DNA of 64,000 bases from Ascoidea rubescens DSM 1968 (GCF_001661345.1 NW_017962913.1:5428-69427), one strand, 5' to 3'. Counted from the first letter of the stretch, positions 1 through 10,903 are shown. The notes: generated by a model from the letters alone, not told the origin. Made by a program: numbers and translations.

Positions 1-850
1 ATTTCGCCTGCATCACCAGCATCTAACAGCGAGATCATTTCTAGCAGTTTCTCATAAAATTTATCACTTCGGGCAGCAAATTGGTGAGCTGCAATAGCCA
101 AAACTGGTTCAGCCCGGTATTTCGCTGTGATATCTTGACGATTATTTGCAATATTTGTAATTATAGCCATGTGCCATTGAACAAATACATCAGTTTGCTG
201 AGTAACTTTTCGTACCGGAATAGCAAGGATTTGAGAAGCAGCCTTAGATATCTTCAACTACACTCAATACGTTAATGAATGAATTTCCAAATTTAGAAAT
301 TGGTTTCATTCCTAAGAACCCAATTGCAAAAATATGTAGCTATCCGAGACACATTAATGGCTTGATGAGTGTGCATTGATGAATACCATTCACCTAATCA
401 TCAACAAATAATGCGTTAGTAATTATGCTCTCTTTAGCGACAATTCGATCCATTGAAATGTGGAAAAAAACCAACATCTAGGTCCAAGATCATACAATAG
501 ATGCCCTCCCTTAAATCCTGATGGTGAATTATCCTTTCCTAATAGACCACTAAATCACAAGAAACTTTTCTGATTCTTTGTTTCTTTATTCCTGCAAAGC
601 AGATACAGACACTTGTTTCAATAATTTAATCAAATAGCAAAGTTAGCAATCATGCTGGTTCATCAAACATTGATCTCCCAACAAATGGTATGTTCTAGTA
701 TGAGAACTCATTCATCACTGATGGAAAGAAAAACCACACATTTCCATAATCTGGGAAAATAACGTGCATTAAATGAGATTAAAACTCTAATAGGTTATTG
801 GAACACTTAAAAACTATATTCTCACAACTATACACTTCTTATCAATGTTT
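1..850 (-). pseudogene. Degenerate coding relic, family not recognised
   Basis: Read on the minus strand, this stretch gives coding-like peptide in several frames. The longest clean piece lies at about 250 to 1 and runs off the left edge; it contains 'AIITNIANNRQDITAKYRAE' and then 'AARSDKFYEKLLEM'. Weaker coding-like pieces continue back to about 830, with repeated frame changes. The composition is protein-like (balanced hydrophobic and charged residues, rather than the Lys/Asn/Phe/Ile noise of the surrounding spacers). I do not recognise the family, and a host or mobile origin is equally open. The intact neighbour, if any, lies outside the window. Confidence 0.4.
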
Positions 851-1439
851 TCAATTTGAGTTTCATGTTTTGATAGTTTTTAAAATTGTACTTTTTAAAT
901 TAAAAAAAATACAATGTTATTGTTAAATTTTACATATTTTCCATTATTTTTTCATTTGCTATTTTTTTCGCAAATTATAATTTGTATTTCTATTACAAGT
1001 ATATATTTTAAAAATTTAAATCGTGTAATTTTTCTGAAATTCTGACCTTTCAGATAATAATAAAAATTAATTTTATCTCAAAACCAAAATCCTAAAAAGT
1101 CAGTGCAAAAAAAAAAGAGAAAACTGAATTTTCAGATCCTCCAATTATTATTTAATCCAGCTATAAATTATATGCCCGCAATAAAATTAAATTCATCAAC
1201 GATTGTACTTATTAGATTGTTGGTCCTTTTCACTATCGATGGATCATTTCAGAGTACAATAAATTCATTCTCTGTGCTATATTCATAATTGATTTCTGAT
1301 ACTCTATTATTATGTATTGTTTGATTCATTTCAGTTTTGTGAAAAATTGAGAAATTTTTGGTTTGCGTAAACATTGTTTCACTTTTGATTGAGCTTCTGA
1401 GTCATGTTTGATCATTTTTCATGTTACTCCACTTCTTCA
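851..1439. other. AT-rich spacer between two relics
   Basis: Very AT-rich DNA with A and T runs. The only ORF of note (61 codons near 1103) has low-complexity composition and no recognisable motif. I see no gene here. Confidence 0.5.
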
Positions 1440-3030
1440 ATAGAATCCACAACCTTGAACTTCTTCTAAAAATATGGTGCCAATATCAATATTTCAGTCG
1501 GGATTTATTATATTATTTTTCTAAAATATTCTTGAAATTTGCAGGAATGTATCGCCAACTCCTTTAAAATAGATTGGTTGTAGTGAAGTAATATCATCAA
1601 AAAAATAAAAATGATTTTTTCAACAATCATATAATTCATTGTAGTGATGCAATTTATCATTAATTTCAATTAATTTGTTATGATAATCATCTTGGTTAAT
1701 TGTTTCAATGGTATATTTTGTGATATACTTTGGATCTAAAGTCTGTTTTAATTTTAACTTTTTTATTTTTATTTTTCATTAGTTTCATTAACAAATACAT
1801 TTCCCTTGTGAGATTTAGGGATTGCAGTTATATCAACATACAAACCAGTTGCTCTACCAATAAATCTTGCATCGATCATATTTCTTAAGTTACCTTGAGT
1901 TTTTTGAATTAAACTTGAACTGGCATCGATTAGGTAGCTATCTAAACCCATTGATAATTCAGTGTTGGATAATGAATAATCAATCACCAAAGTTTGATTA
2001 TAATTTCAAACCAATTGAATCAATGCATTCATTTTGACTTGAACATCTAAATCTTAATCCCATGAAATGTTTATACCATTCCACCAGTACCTAATAATGA
2101 GCCATGGATTATCCAGGTTTTCAAGCCAGCCCAGAACTCTCGGAGAATCGTAACCAAGCTCTTATCAAATGATGCAAAATCGCGCCATGATTTTCCGGTG
2201 AGGTATCTAGATCGCTATCAAAAATATCCTTCCTATTGTGGAGGTTTTCAATATTTTCAATATTTTCAAAAATAACCTCAAGTGGATCTGATAAGTTACA
2301 TCTATTAATAGTTTTGCTGTTTAAATTATTTAGCTAGTTACTAGTGTTCCATAAAAAGCATTTTTTTATTTAAATTTTGGGAATTTTTTCTTCCAGATAA
2401 TGGTGACTAATCATTATTTAATGTGAGATATGACTGATTAATTAATCGCAAAGTATCAAGATAAGTAGCGGATTCATTTGAAATAATTAGATAATTATTG
2501 TTTGATAATAGATGGGATACTTCAACCAATTCGTTTTGAGAGATTAAACCGTGGAAAATCAATTGATTTCATTCAATAATTTTATTATTTTGCTTAGTGT
2601 TATCAAAACTAATATGTTTAAATTCATCATTTATATAAAGAAGTTATATTATTATTGTTTGAATTTTGATCTGTTGGCAAAACTTATAAAAGAAATTTAT
2701 TAATTGCGTTTATAAAGAGTAATTGTTTGGGTATTGAATTGAATTCATTTCTATTTAGCAGTAGGTTATTCAGATATTGATTGATGTTATTTTTATGAAT
2801 TAATTTGACCAATTTATTGATTTGATCATGATTAGAGTGATTTAAGAAAAGATGTAGTGGGCAGGTAAAAACTTTTTCAGTGGGAGATCGATCACATAGT
2901 TTTTGAGGAGAGTTAAGTTGCTATTAAGTTCATCAAAATTATTATTATGGTTATTAAGATCACCGAGAACATTGCGCTTATTATTGAAATTGTGATAATC
3001 ACAAGTATTATAGCTCAGAAAATATTGGTT
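1440..3030 (-). pseudogene. Broken MNN4-like (LicD-fold) mannosylphosphate-transfer gene
   Basis: Minus-strand peptides in order match the conserved part of the Mnn4 family, which promotes transfer of mannosylphosphate to cell-wall N-glycans in the Golgi. The upstream part (about 3030-2700) has 'LKNYVIDLPLKKFLPAHYIF'. The middle (about 2130-2040) has 'IIHGSLLGTGGMV' and then 'FHGI', corresponding to the LicD 'HGSLLG...FPWD' segment. Next, at 1990-1769, is 'LIDARFIGRATGLYVDITAI', the most diagnostic segment. Last, at about 1690-1560, is 'KNHFYFFDDITSLQPIYFKG', matching the family's C-terminal part. These pieces fall in different frames and are separated by several in-frame stops, including one inside the LicD segment and one before 'KNHFY'. 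The gene is therefore dead. The Asp-rich metal-binding part of the fold is partly eroded. Family call is by recognition of motif order; the exact 5' boundary is uncertain. Confidence 0.75.
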
Positions 3031-3935
3031 ATCATGCTCAGAAATTCTCGCTGAGATGCCCCAAGTACAGGACCATGGGTCTCTGCGCATAGATGCGTGT
3101 CTCTGCATTCAGGGCTTCCAATTTTCCTTTCCAACATCCACACGGACCTTTGACTGTATTTGTACTTCTGAATGGATCCGGTGTTTGTTCGAGAACTCTC
3201 TCTGCCCTTTTTATGACAGCAGGGAATTGGGAGATGTTTCATTTCGCTCTTACAGAACTATGAATGGACTCACTGTTTTAATGCAACACTGGGTCATTCA
3301 AAGACCACTCAAAACCCACTCGAGGACCTAAAGGCTGCTTTTAGGTCTAATTATTGTGTTTCAAAAACTATTTCGGTACATTTTAATTGGTTTTCGAGAT
3401 TACATAACTAGTATAGTGTGTTATTTTCAAAACTTGGTGAGTAAGCTGGATTAATATCGTTTTTTTTCTTGTGGTTTTTGGTACATTTGAGAAAAGTTTC
3501 CCAGTTTTTGTTACTGGTTTTCAGCCTATTCGGTTAATAAACTTCTTATCAATAGATTGATTTCAAATAAAAAGACAGTTTTTTTGCACAAGAATTATTT
3601 GGGCAACTCTTTTATAATTTGATATTTGGTTTACGGTTTATTTGGTTTTTCTTTATCAAGTAAAGAACTTAACTCAATGAATATGACCCAATCTCAATGG
3701 AAAATTCTGATAAATTTTGCGGTCATGTTGTTAAAATATGGGTAATAGAAAGCAATAAAAAAATAAAAATTAGTATCACTGAATGTTACTTATTTTTAAT
3801 TTCAACTATGTTTTCTGCTGTTCGATTGAAACATATTTATACAGAGAATGATCTTCTCATTGTGGTTTATTTGTTTTTATTGTTCCAATATCTATTAAAA
3901 ACAAAATTCAGAAATTAATATATTTTTAAGAAACG
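3031..3935. other. Spacer without a recognisable gene
   Basis: The first 300 bases (3050-3350) are clearly richer in G and C than the flanks and carry overlapping ORFs on both strands of up to 91 codons, none with a recognisable motif. The remainder is AT-rich. An ORF at 3697-3918 reads hydrophobic, low-complexity peptide and is probably chance. Confidence 0.45.
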
Positions 3936-4356
3936 ATGTCTTATACAAAGCGAATTGTTATTCAGCCTTCAACTGGAAGACGACCAACAGATTCTGCAGC
4001 AAGATATTTAAAAGAAAATTTTTACTATTGAAGCTTCGTGTCCTGAAATTAGAGAATCTGAATCACGTGTACAATATCTAATTGCTTGGGCTCGTTTATT
4101 AGATGTTAATGGCGACATTTTACAAGATCAAACTCTTTTGGAAGGTGAAACAGTTGTTATACGTAATTGCTCAAACACGGCTAGTCCTTTTTCTTGCCGT
4201 TTTACTTTTGATTCAATTGATATCAAAAGGAGTGGTTCGTATAGAGTTAGGTTCATTCTTGTGAGAGCTCTCCAATATTCAGACGATGCAATTCTAGGTT
4301 CCATCGATAGTGATATCATCCATATTGTTGAGCAAGAAGATACAATGAAATTATGA
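3936..4356 (+). pseudogene. Velvet-domain-like small gene, one frame break
   Basis: From ATG 3936 about 28 codons read 'MSYTKRIVIQPSTGRRPTDS' and onward. The frame then breaks at a run of five T (4019-4023); one base fewer would continue into the second part, which ends at 4356. The whole would be about 139 residues. The second part reads 'YLIAWARLLDVNGD', then 'LLEGETVVI', 'FSCRFTFDSIDIKRSGSYRVRFILV' in two neighbouring pieces, then 'GSIDSDIIHIVEQ'. This order resembles the velvet fold of fungal developmental regulators: an N-terminal 'QP...RRP..' segment, 'LLG' turn, 'F.F.dL.i...G.YRLRFsL' strand pair, then 'SdpF.V' strand. That is inference from pattern, not a search. The break could be a true mutation or a sequencing error in a homopolymer. 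Velvet proteins are generally described as absent from model budding yeasts, which makes the call tentative. Confidence 0.45.
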
Positions 4357-4566
4357 ATCAAAGACTGACTTAAAAGAGATTCCACTCATAACCCATGAGT
4401 TTCTAAATCAACAATACCGTGCACCGTACTATATGCTATATATATCATACGTTTGTTTTCTTTTTTATTTTTTTTATTCTTTTTATTTTTCATCATTAAC
4501 ATATCGTTTACAATAAAGTATACATTCTTTCGAGAAATATTTTATAATAGTAGATCCTATTTTATT

Positions 4567-4896
4567 CTATTTTGTATGAACACTTTTATTATTTACTTGA
4601 ATTAACCCATTTTTAATATCATTTCTCTTATGATTGTCAATTGGATATAACAAAGCAACCAAATATCTGGATTGAAAATTAACGCCATTAAGGTTCTCTG
4701 CACACGATTTAGCAGATTTGAGATCCGAATAAATAACAAAACAGTCTCCCTTCAAATGATTCTTCATTTCTTTTCTCAATTCAACGATCCTTCCAAACTT
4801 GTTGAACAAGTCGTACAACTCCTGTGTTATGACTTCATAAGGCAGGTTTTTTACTAGGACTATTGGAAATTCAATATTAAACTGGTTATTAGACAT
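4567..4896 (-). CDS. SF3b14/p14-like RRM protein (SF3B6 family)
   Basis: A 109-residue protein consisting of essentially one RNA-recognition motif. RNP2-like 'IVLVKNLPYEV' lies at residues 12-22, followed by 'ELYDLFNKFGRIVELR'. RNP1-like 'KGDCFVIY' and then 'AKSCAENLNGVNFQSRYLVA' close the domain. The 'NLPYEVITQELYDLFNKFG' and 'RYLVALLYP' segments match p14, the SF3b subunit of U2 snRNP that sits at the branch-point adenosine. Length is slightly short of the usual 120-125 residues. Start is the only Met before the RRM. It is the sole intact gene in the left 10 kb and has no introns. Alternative: another small single-RRM protein. The similarity to p14 around both ends of the RRM makes p14 the better call. 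Confidence 0.75.
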   Translation of the reverse strand: MSNNQFNIEFPIVLVKNLPYEVITQELYDLFNKFGRIVELRKEMKNHLKGDCFVIYSDLKSAKSCAENLNGVNFQSRYLVALLYPIDNHKRNDIKNGLIQVNNKSVHTK

Positions 4897-6707
4897 GTCA
4901 AATAGATCTTATCTTGTTCATCTTTTAGATAATGATAGGGACGCAGAAAAAAAAACGGGCTGACAAAATTGGTATTTTTAGAACCTTGCATGCAACTGCA
5001 TATATCTGCAGTTCAAATTGATGGAGCACAACTAGTTTCAATCTTTCAGTGATCAAAATTGATGAATGTTATTACAGAATTTTGGCTTAAGATAGACAAT
5101 AACCTAAATGAAGATAAATGTGGGAATGAAGAATAGATGGCAGAAAATTTATTTAAAATTCATCGTTGAATTTCAATAAGTCCTGATCTTTATTTAAAAC
5201 TCAAAATCTATATTTAACGGATTCAGATTTTTTCTTATGCTTTTACTGCAAACTATTGTGAAAAACCAAATAGTAAAAACAGTACAAAACCCCAGATGTT
5301 GGTGAAGTTCATAAAAATGTATAAATTGAAAATTATCTCTCAAACTAATATTGAAAGGCAGTCAACGCCATTCAAAACAAATTTACAGTAGCATAACATT
5401 CTATGGGTAACAACAGATGACATCAATATAAACTCGTTGTTTATTCAAGTGATTTTATTGAATCAGTCTGGAGAAGTTTGTAATTAATATTTTTGGATGA
5501 TGATTGTCTAAAGTGGTTAATAATAAAAAGGTATTTATGCTTTCCAAAAATTGTTACAAATTTATATTTAACAATATTGGTATAAGAAAAGTCGAAATTT
5601 CAAATTGAGGTTTTCATTGAACAAATGCAGTCCACTTTGTAGAAAAATTCAAGATATCAATCAAATTGATCCAGATCTTATAAAAGAGATTGCATAACTG
5701 CTCATAAACTATATATGTTTCAATACACAGCGACTCGAAGCCTGATATCGCATATGTTGCAATACCGGGTCACAAGACAAAAAAACAACCAATCAAATTA
5801 TATGGTTTACTTTTTGGTACTTATTTAAATCACAAACAGCATTTACAACACCTTTCTATCTTTGCTTACTTTGCTGTTTGTGTTGTTTCTACTACGACAT
5901 CGAAACGAAACGAAGCAAAACCAAGAACAAAATGCTGGATGATGATAAAAGCACACAGAGTACTATATGCGTAAGGACACATTTAAACGCATAATTTTTA
6001 GAAATCCAAACTTTAAAGAAACTTCAAGATCGTTCTTGAAGTAGAGCAATTTCATTAGAAATACTGCAATGGATATGTTGCCGGTACCTTTCAGCAGCTC
6101 TAAAACAAAAACTTTTTGTCTCATGATAAAACCCTTTTTTGAAAGCTGATTTCTTTTGGTATTTAGTTCCTCGTGCTGGGCTTTTTAAAACCATCCTAAA
6201 CTGGCTTTGAAGACAAACCAATGACCAATTACCACGTTTGGTTTTGTTGAATTCTACTGACTTTTGAATACGGAGTATTAAAGCTACCAAATAACATTTT
6301 TTTAATTAAATAATTGCTCCTTATAAAAGTTTTTTTTTCAAATGGAAAAATTGTTGCCTGACCTGTCCAGCTCCTAATATACCATACTTATGTCCAAAAC
6401 TGCAACATTCATATCAAAATATCATGAAACCCAACCAGTTAGAATACCGAATACAGCCATCATTCTATCCGCTTTAATAGTTTTTTTAGACGAATCAATC
6501 GTCATTCATATATCATAACTTGAAAGTTGTTTAAAAGAAGAAAATAAGTGAGATAAAAAAAACCAATAAAATGCAAAATATCTTTGTGAGATCTAATTAA
6601 GCAGAATCGTTTTGACTTATAATATTTATTTTTGCTATTTTTTAAATTCTAAAAAATAATAATTAAATTCTAAAAAATAATAATTAAATTCTTTGATATA
6701 ATCATAT
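4897..6707. other. Long gene-free AT-rich region
   Basis: About 1.8 kb with no recognisable protein. An 88-codon minus-strand ORF at 6024-6290 has mixed basic composition and no motif. Near 6640-6690 a short direct repeat of 'aattctaaaaaataataatt' type occurs twice in tandem. Decayed coding sequence cannot be excluded. Confidence 0.4.
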
Positions 6708-7126
6708 ATCAACTGGCTCACAACAATAGTTTTGTCAAAATTCATTGCAGAAGTTTTGAGAAAAGTCTTGAACAGAATCCTTTAGACAATTTTTGTAACT
6801 GCTACAAAACTTTTTATAAAACTTTTTGGAGAGGCTATTGCAAACCTCTTGAAATTTCTCACTTTACCAATTGTTGTAGCATTTTTCAAGAAATTTTTGG
6901 CAACATTCAGCGCACAAGTTTTTGCAAACTACAGTACATTTCCCTTTCTCGTCAGCTGAACTATCATCACAAATCGGCTCATAACAGCTTTTGCAGGAAT
7001 ACACAACATCAAAAAGAATTCCTGACAGCCTTATCACAGGAAGAGCTTTCCAATGAATTACTAGGACCGGAACTAGTACAAACACAAGAGCAAGATATAT
7101 CTAATCAACAACGTATTTAGTTTCAT
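6708..7126 (-). pseudogene. Relic of a small Cys-rich secreted-type protein
   Basis: On the minus strand, ATG at 7126 opens a hydrophobic leader 'MKLNTLLIRYILLLCLY' typical of a signal peptide, which then hits a stop. Just downstream, in another frame (to about 6864), comes 'CKSCYEP-ICDDSSADEKGK' followed by 'CTVVCKNLCAECCQKFLEKC'. After a further stop the same frame continues to about 6715 with 'FQEVCNSLSKKFYKKFCSSY' and more Cys. In total about a dozen and a half Cys are spaced every 4-10 residues. I do not recognise the family. The order leader then Cys-rich body suggests a secreted or wall protein, now broken by at least two stops and one frame change. Confidence 0.45.
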
Positions 7127-8399
7127 AAGCAGGTTATTCTTTAAAGATTTTAGAAATAATGACAATAATAAAATTGAGCATATTTTAGTTTAATTTGAAT
7201 CACTAATATACCAAAAACATTGTTTAATGTATGTGTTTATTCAATCTAGCAAATAAACCCGCTGAGCAGAGGCATGGCAGTCGCGCTAGCTTTTTTCGGA
7301 CACAACGCAGAAACGCCCTCACTTGAAGAGTGGCTCTGTACCAATTCACACCTTAGTTTGTCAAAATGAAGAAAATCGAGGGAAATGCCAGCCCCCTTTA
7401 TAGGGTGATTCGAGCTCGATGGTTGAAGAAAAAGAAAAGAATAATTTGTTGTTTTCGTTTCGTCAAGCAAACGGAACTTGGTCTGACTATTTATCGCAAA
7501 ACTTATCCCTATACGAAATACGGATAGGACATGAACGGATAGGATAAGCAATCCGCACAAGGGCCTAGGTCAGATCCCTTAGCGTCACAGGACCAGACCG
7601 GCAGCATGTACTAGGGCCGTAGTTTAGACCGAGATCAGAGATCCGAGCGCTTTCCAACATGATCATGGTCGAACTAGTCATCAATTATGGTTGCATTTGC
7701 TGATTATTTTGAAACGCAGTATAGATAATATAATATTAAGTTTTGTACTATAACAGGTTAGTACTTTGAAGACAATAGTTGGCAAAAAAGTTTAGAATGG
7801 AATTTGCAAAACGATAAGCCAATTGAGTTAAAATTAAGAGCAACAATAAAATACCTTTTTCAAATTTTTTTGATGGAGATCATTCATATTAGGCTTATAC
7901 CAATCTATGCTGGATAATAAATTCAATTTCAAAAAAGTAAAAAACTCTAACGATTTTTGTTGCTCCAATCAGTAAAATATCCCAAATAAGTAGTCTCAAT
8001 TGTCATTTTAAAGTATGAAAAAGACAATAATATTAATAAATTGAATTGAGAAAAAAATAAACAAAAAAGTGTTGGAAAATGAACCTGAATTATTAACATC
8101 TCAACAGAGATTTTTCAAATTGACACATTCATTAAGCAATAAACACATGGGCTGAGAATGAACCAGACGCAGCTAAATTCGATCTAAATAATGGGCAGCA
8201 ATGATAATATCAACAAAAATATGAATCAAACCAAAATCAAAATGAATGCTTCATCGTTTAATAGTGTTTAGTGGTAAGCAGGAAGGCTTGAATATATCTG
8301 ATTAAACTAGAAAACAATATAATATTTGAATACTATAAAAACGAGGTGATGAAAACAGGTTTTATAATTATTTGCAGAGTTACTTAATATTGTTGAGTT
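7127..8399. other. Spacer with a GC-richer patch
   Basis: Positions about 7240-7680 are noticeably richer in G and C than the surrounding DNA and carry a 104-codon minus-strand ORF without motif. The rest is AT-rich. Plus-strand peptide near 7760-7860 ('SLEWNLQNDKPIELKLRAT') looks coding-like but short. I cannot assign anything here. Confidence 0.4.
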
Positions 8400-9198
8400 T
8401 TTGTTTAATCATCTTTAAGCAAATCCAATCTGGTTATTTATCAAATATCTAATTTGGATTGTATTTAGGTGATAATCCTTTTTCGAAATCCGATATTTTG
8501 AAGTCATCTTTATCATTAATCAGTATATTATTTGATTTCAAATCGCCATGATATAAATTACTCTGATTTAAATAATTAATAGAATTTTCAGTTTGTTCCA
8601 GTAGTTTTGGTTAATTCTATTTACACTCCCCTTTAAAATTATCCCAAACCAAGTTCAAGAACTCTTTCATTTTTATGCAAAATTAATCCTATAAATTCAA
8701 TGATGTTTTTATGTTTTAAATTATTTAAATTGTTAACTTCTCTCAAATTCTTTAACCAGCCCTCTTCTTTTCAATAATTTACAGACAATATTACTATTTA
8801 ATATTTTTTCTAAAAATATGTACTCTGTTAATTCTTTAATTTTTGAATATATTATTTTGATGATATCTTTTTATATTTTCATCAAAAGAATGTTCCATGT
8901 GCTTAAAAATTTCCATCTCTTCAGGTTCTTTATAACCTATTTTCATTATTATTTCCTTGTTTAACAATAAACTATCGGTATTTTCCACATTTATATATTT
9001 GTCGTAATACTCAGTAAAAATGTGCTCAACAGTTTCATCAGCATCTTCAAAAATTTCATTATCATTATCACTATCAAAATCAACATTAATCAATTTCTGT
9101 TTCTCATTTTTCTCATTTTTCTCAAACCATAGATAAACATTAAATACTCTGTTATTGTCAAAAGTGACATCTGATTCAAAAAGAAAATAATAGGACAT
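8400..9198 (-). pseudogene. Broken protein kinase gene
   Basis: The minus-strand ORF starting at 9198 gives 120 residues of acidic, Asn-rich N-terminal sequence (MSYYFLFESDVTFDNN...). After a frame change the N-lobe follows, with 'IVCKLLKRRGLVKEFE' (VAIK-like Lys) near 8780. Another frame gives 'REVNNLNNLKHKNIIEFIGL' near 8720, the helix C / beta4 region. Then, in yet another frame near 8560-8480, comes the catalytic loop 'YHGDLKSNNILIN' and 'DFKISDFEKGLSPKYNP', with HGD in place of HRD and DFE in place of DFG. At least two frame changes and several stops interrupt the reading, so the gene is not functional. The HGDLK.NN form occurs in several fungal kinase families; I cannot name the subfamily. 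No substrate lobe is readable below about 8400. Confidence 0.75.
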
Positions 9199-10036
9199 TG
9201 AAATAATTATTTGTATTGTAATTCAAGTGAAATTTGGTGATCTGGTGCTAAAATTGTATGCTTTACGATTAGTGAAAAGCTTCATCATTGACTGTTCTCA
9301 TACAACCATAAATGAAGATATATCTATATTCCCCAGTTCATAATACTTACTTCCTTTTTAGAGACTGATATATATAGATAATTAGTAACAATAATAGGAT
9401 AATTCAAGTGAGTTGAAGAGATAGCTTTTTGCATAACATTTGACTTTTAAAAATGTCGAACATCCCCATCTATCAATAAACTGCAGTTGCAATAATTGAA
9501 CGCAGCTCGTCTGAACATCAAAATGGTTTGTAGGTTTGTTCAGGAGCATTAGTAGTAAATTTGTTTTCCCACAAAGTCTAATCAAACACCATCGTTACTC
9601 AATTAACATAATCATTTTAGCATTTTTGCTTTCATCAACGTTGAACCAAAACCAGATCAAACTGGATGCTAAATAAAATTAACAATAAAGGATTACAAGC
9701 TGCTCTATGTGATAATCCACAACTTGGAGCAGCTTCTGTCAATTTTCTATTGATCAAAGCCAACAATCTAGTTTTCTCGCAGGCTTCTCAATCTGAAATG
9801 TATAACCACTGTTTTGTTCAGCGAAAACCTCACTTCAAATCACTGGAACAAACCCGATCCAAAGAACCCGGAAGAGAGCCGTGGTGCGTCCGGTGCAGAT
9901 ACAGTGCGGATCTATAACGGTGCTGTTTATTGAGGAAAGATTTTTCATATCTATTGTTAAGCTCTGATCCAATTGAAACCAATACTTTCTGTTTTATTGT
10001 TCCCTCCAGAAGCTAAAGCCTATTTGAAAACCAGTA
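9199..10036. other. Spacer upstream of MBA1
   Basis: AT-rich DNA with two short ORFs (9382-9585 minus, 67 codons; 9666-9917 plus, 83 codons). The plus ORF reads 'NKGLQAALCDNPQLGAASVN', which looks mildly coding-like, but it matches nothing I know. The last 120 bases are presumably the MBA1 promoter. Confidence 0.4.
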
Positions 10037-10903
10037 ATGAGAGAAACTTTATTCAGACTAAACAATCTTTTAGATGGGCTTTGCGTCAATAGATATAGAG
10101 GTTTTCTCAATTCTACTATTGCAGCTTCCAGAACTCCCTCCCACAATTTTGTTTTGGTTCAACAAAAACGATACAATAGTCAAAAGTCAAAACAAAGAAT
10201 AGGGATTAACCAACTTGGGATTATGTTTGATATATATATTCCTCCTTCATATTCAAGTTATCCCAATTTTTTTAAACATCCATCGGTTTTTGTTCGAAAT
10301 CTTCTTAGAAGGTACTATTTATTGGGCCTTAACACTTTGCAAATTGCATCTGCTAGGTTTCAGGGTGGTTTAAAACCAAAATTTCTATTGTGGAAAAATC
10401 AAGCAATAGAGAGCTACATCAAGGTCAATCAGTCATTTGTGGGTAAAGATTTGACAATATCGTCCAATTATTCCACGATATGGGTTCAAGATGCTCTAAA
10501 CAAACGGATTCAATCTTTACCAAAAAATGTGTATTTTGACTGGAAGCTAATTAAATTTAATAAAAACCCTAAACTAGTTACTTTTATGCCATTTTTAATT
10601 CCGGGAGAACCATTGGATAAAGTTTTAATAGTTTATAAGTTTGACACTATTCAAAGAGTAATTAAATATAATCTCAAAAACAACCAAATGGACAAAAAAG
10701 ATCGAAACGTGAATGAATATCTTGGATTCATTGTTGATATCGATAACAACAATGTTTTATTGACTGGAAGTTTATTTGAAAGCTCCATTTACGATAAAGT
10801 CAATTTGGGTCAATCAAAGCTTCCAGGAACATGTATGAAAGTTCATGGCGATATTTTTCGGACAAGCAACAAAGAATTAGAACTAGCTTTGGTCAAAAAA
10901 TAA
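10037..10903 (+). CDS. MBA1: Mba1, mitochondrial ribosome receptor
   Basis: A 288-residue protein matching Mba1, the matrix-side inner-membrane protein that binds the mitoribosome near the exit tunnel and helps Oxa1 insert mitochondrially made proteins. The first 50 residues are basic and hydroxylated without acidic clusters, as in a mitochondrial presequence. The Tim44/MRPL45-like core begins at 'GIMFDIYIPPSYSSYPN' (about residue 60). It continues with 'LNTLQIASARFQGGLKPKFL', 'LLWKNQAIESYIKVN', 'PKLVTFMPFLIPGEPL' and 'VYKFDTIQRVIKYN', all in the order seen in yeast Mba1 (278 residues). Start is the first Met and gives the presequence. The gene faces TPC1 tail to tail across 294 bp. Very confident by family resemblance. 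Confidence 0.93.
   Translation: MRETLFRLNNLLDGLCVNRYRGFLNSTIAASRTPSHNFVLVQQKRYNSQKSKQRIGINQLGIMFDIYIPPSYSSYPNFFKHPSVFVRNLLRRYYLLGLNTLQIASARFQGGLKPKFLLWKNQAIESYIKVNQSFVGKDLTISSNYSTIWVQDALNKRIQSLPKNVYFDWKLIKFNKNPKLVTFMPFLIPGEPLDKVLIVYKFDTIQRVIKYNLKNNQMDKKDRNVNEYLGFIVDIDNNNVLLTGSLFESSIYDKVNLGQSKLPGTCMKVHGDIFRTSNKELELALVKK

Noticed and set aside
7246-7560. 104-codon minus-strand ORF
   Set aside because: GC-richer patch with no motif; open on chance composition.
9666-9917. 83-codon plus-strand ORF
   Set aside because: Mildly coding-like start but no recognisable family and no conserved neighbours.
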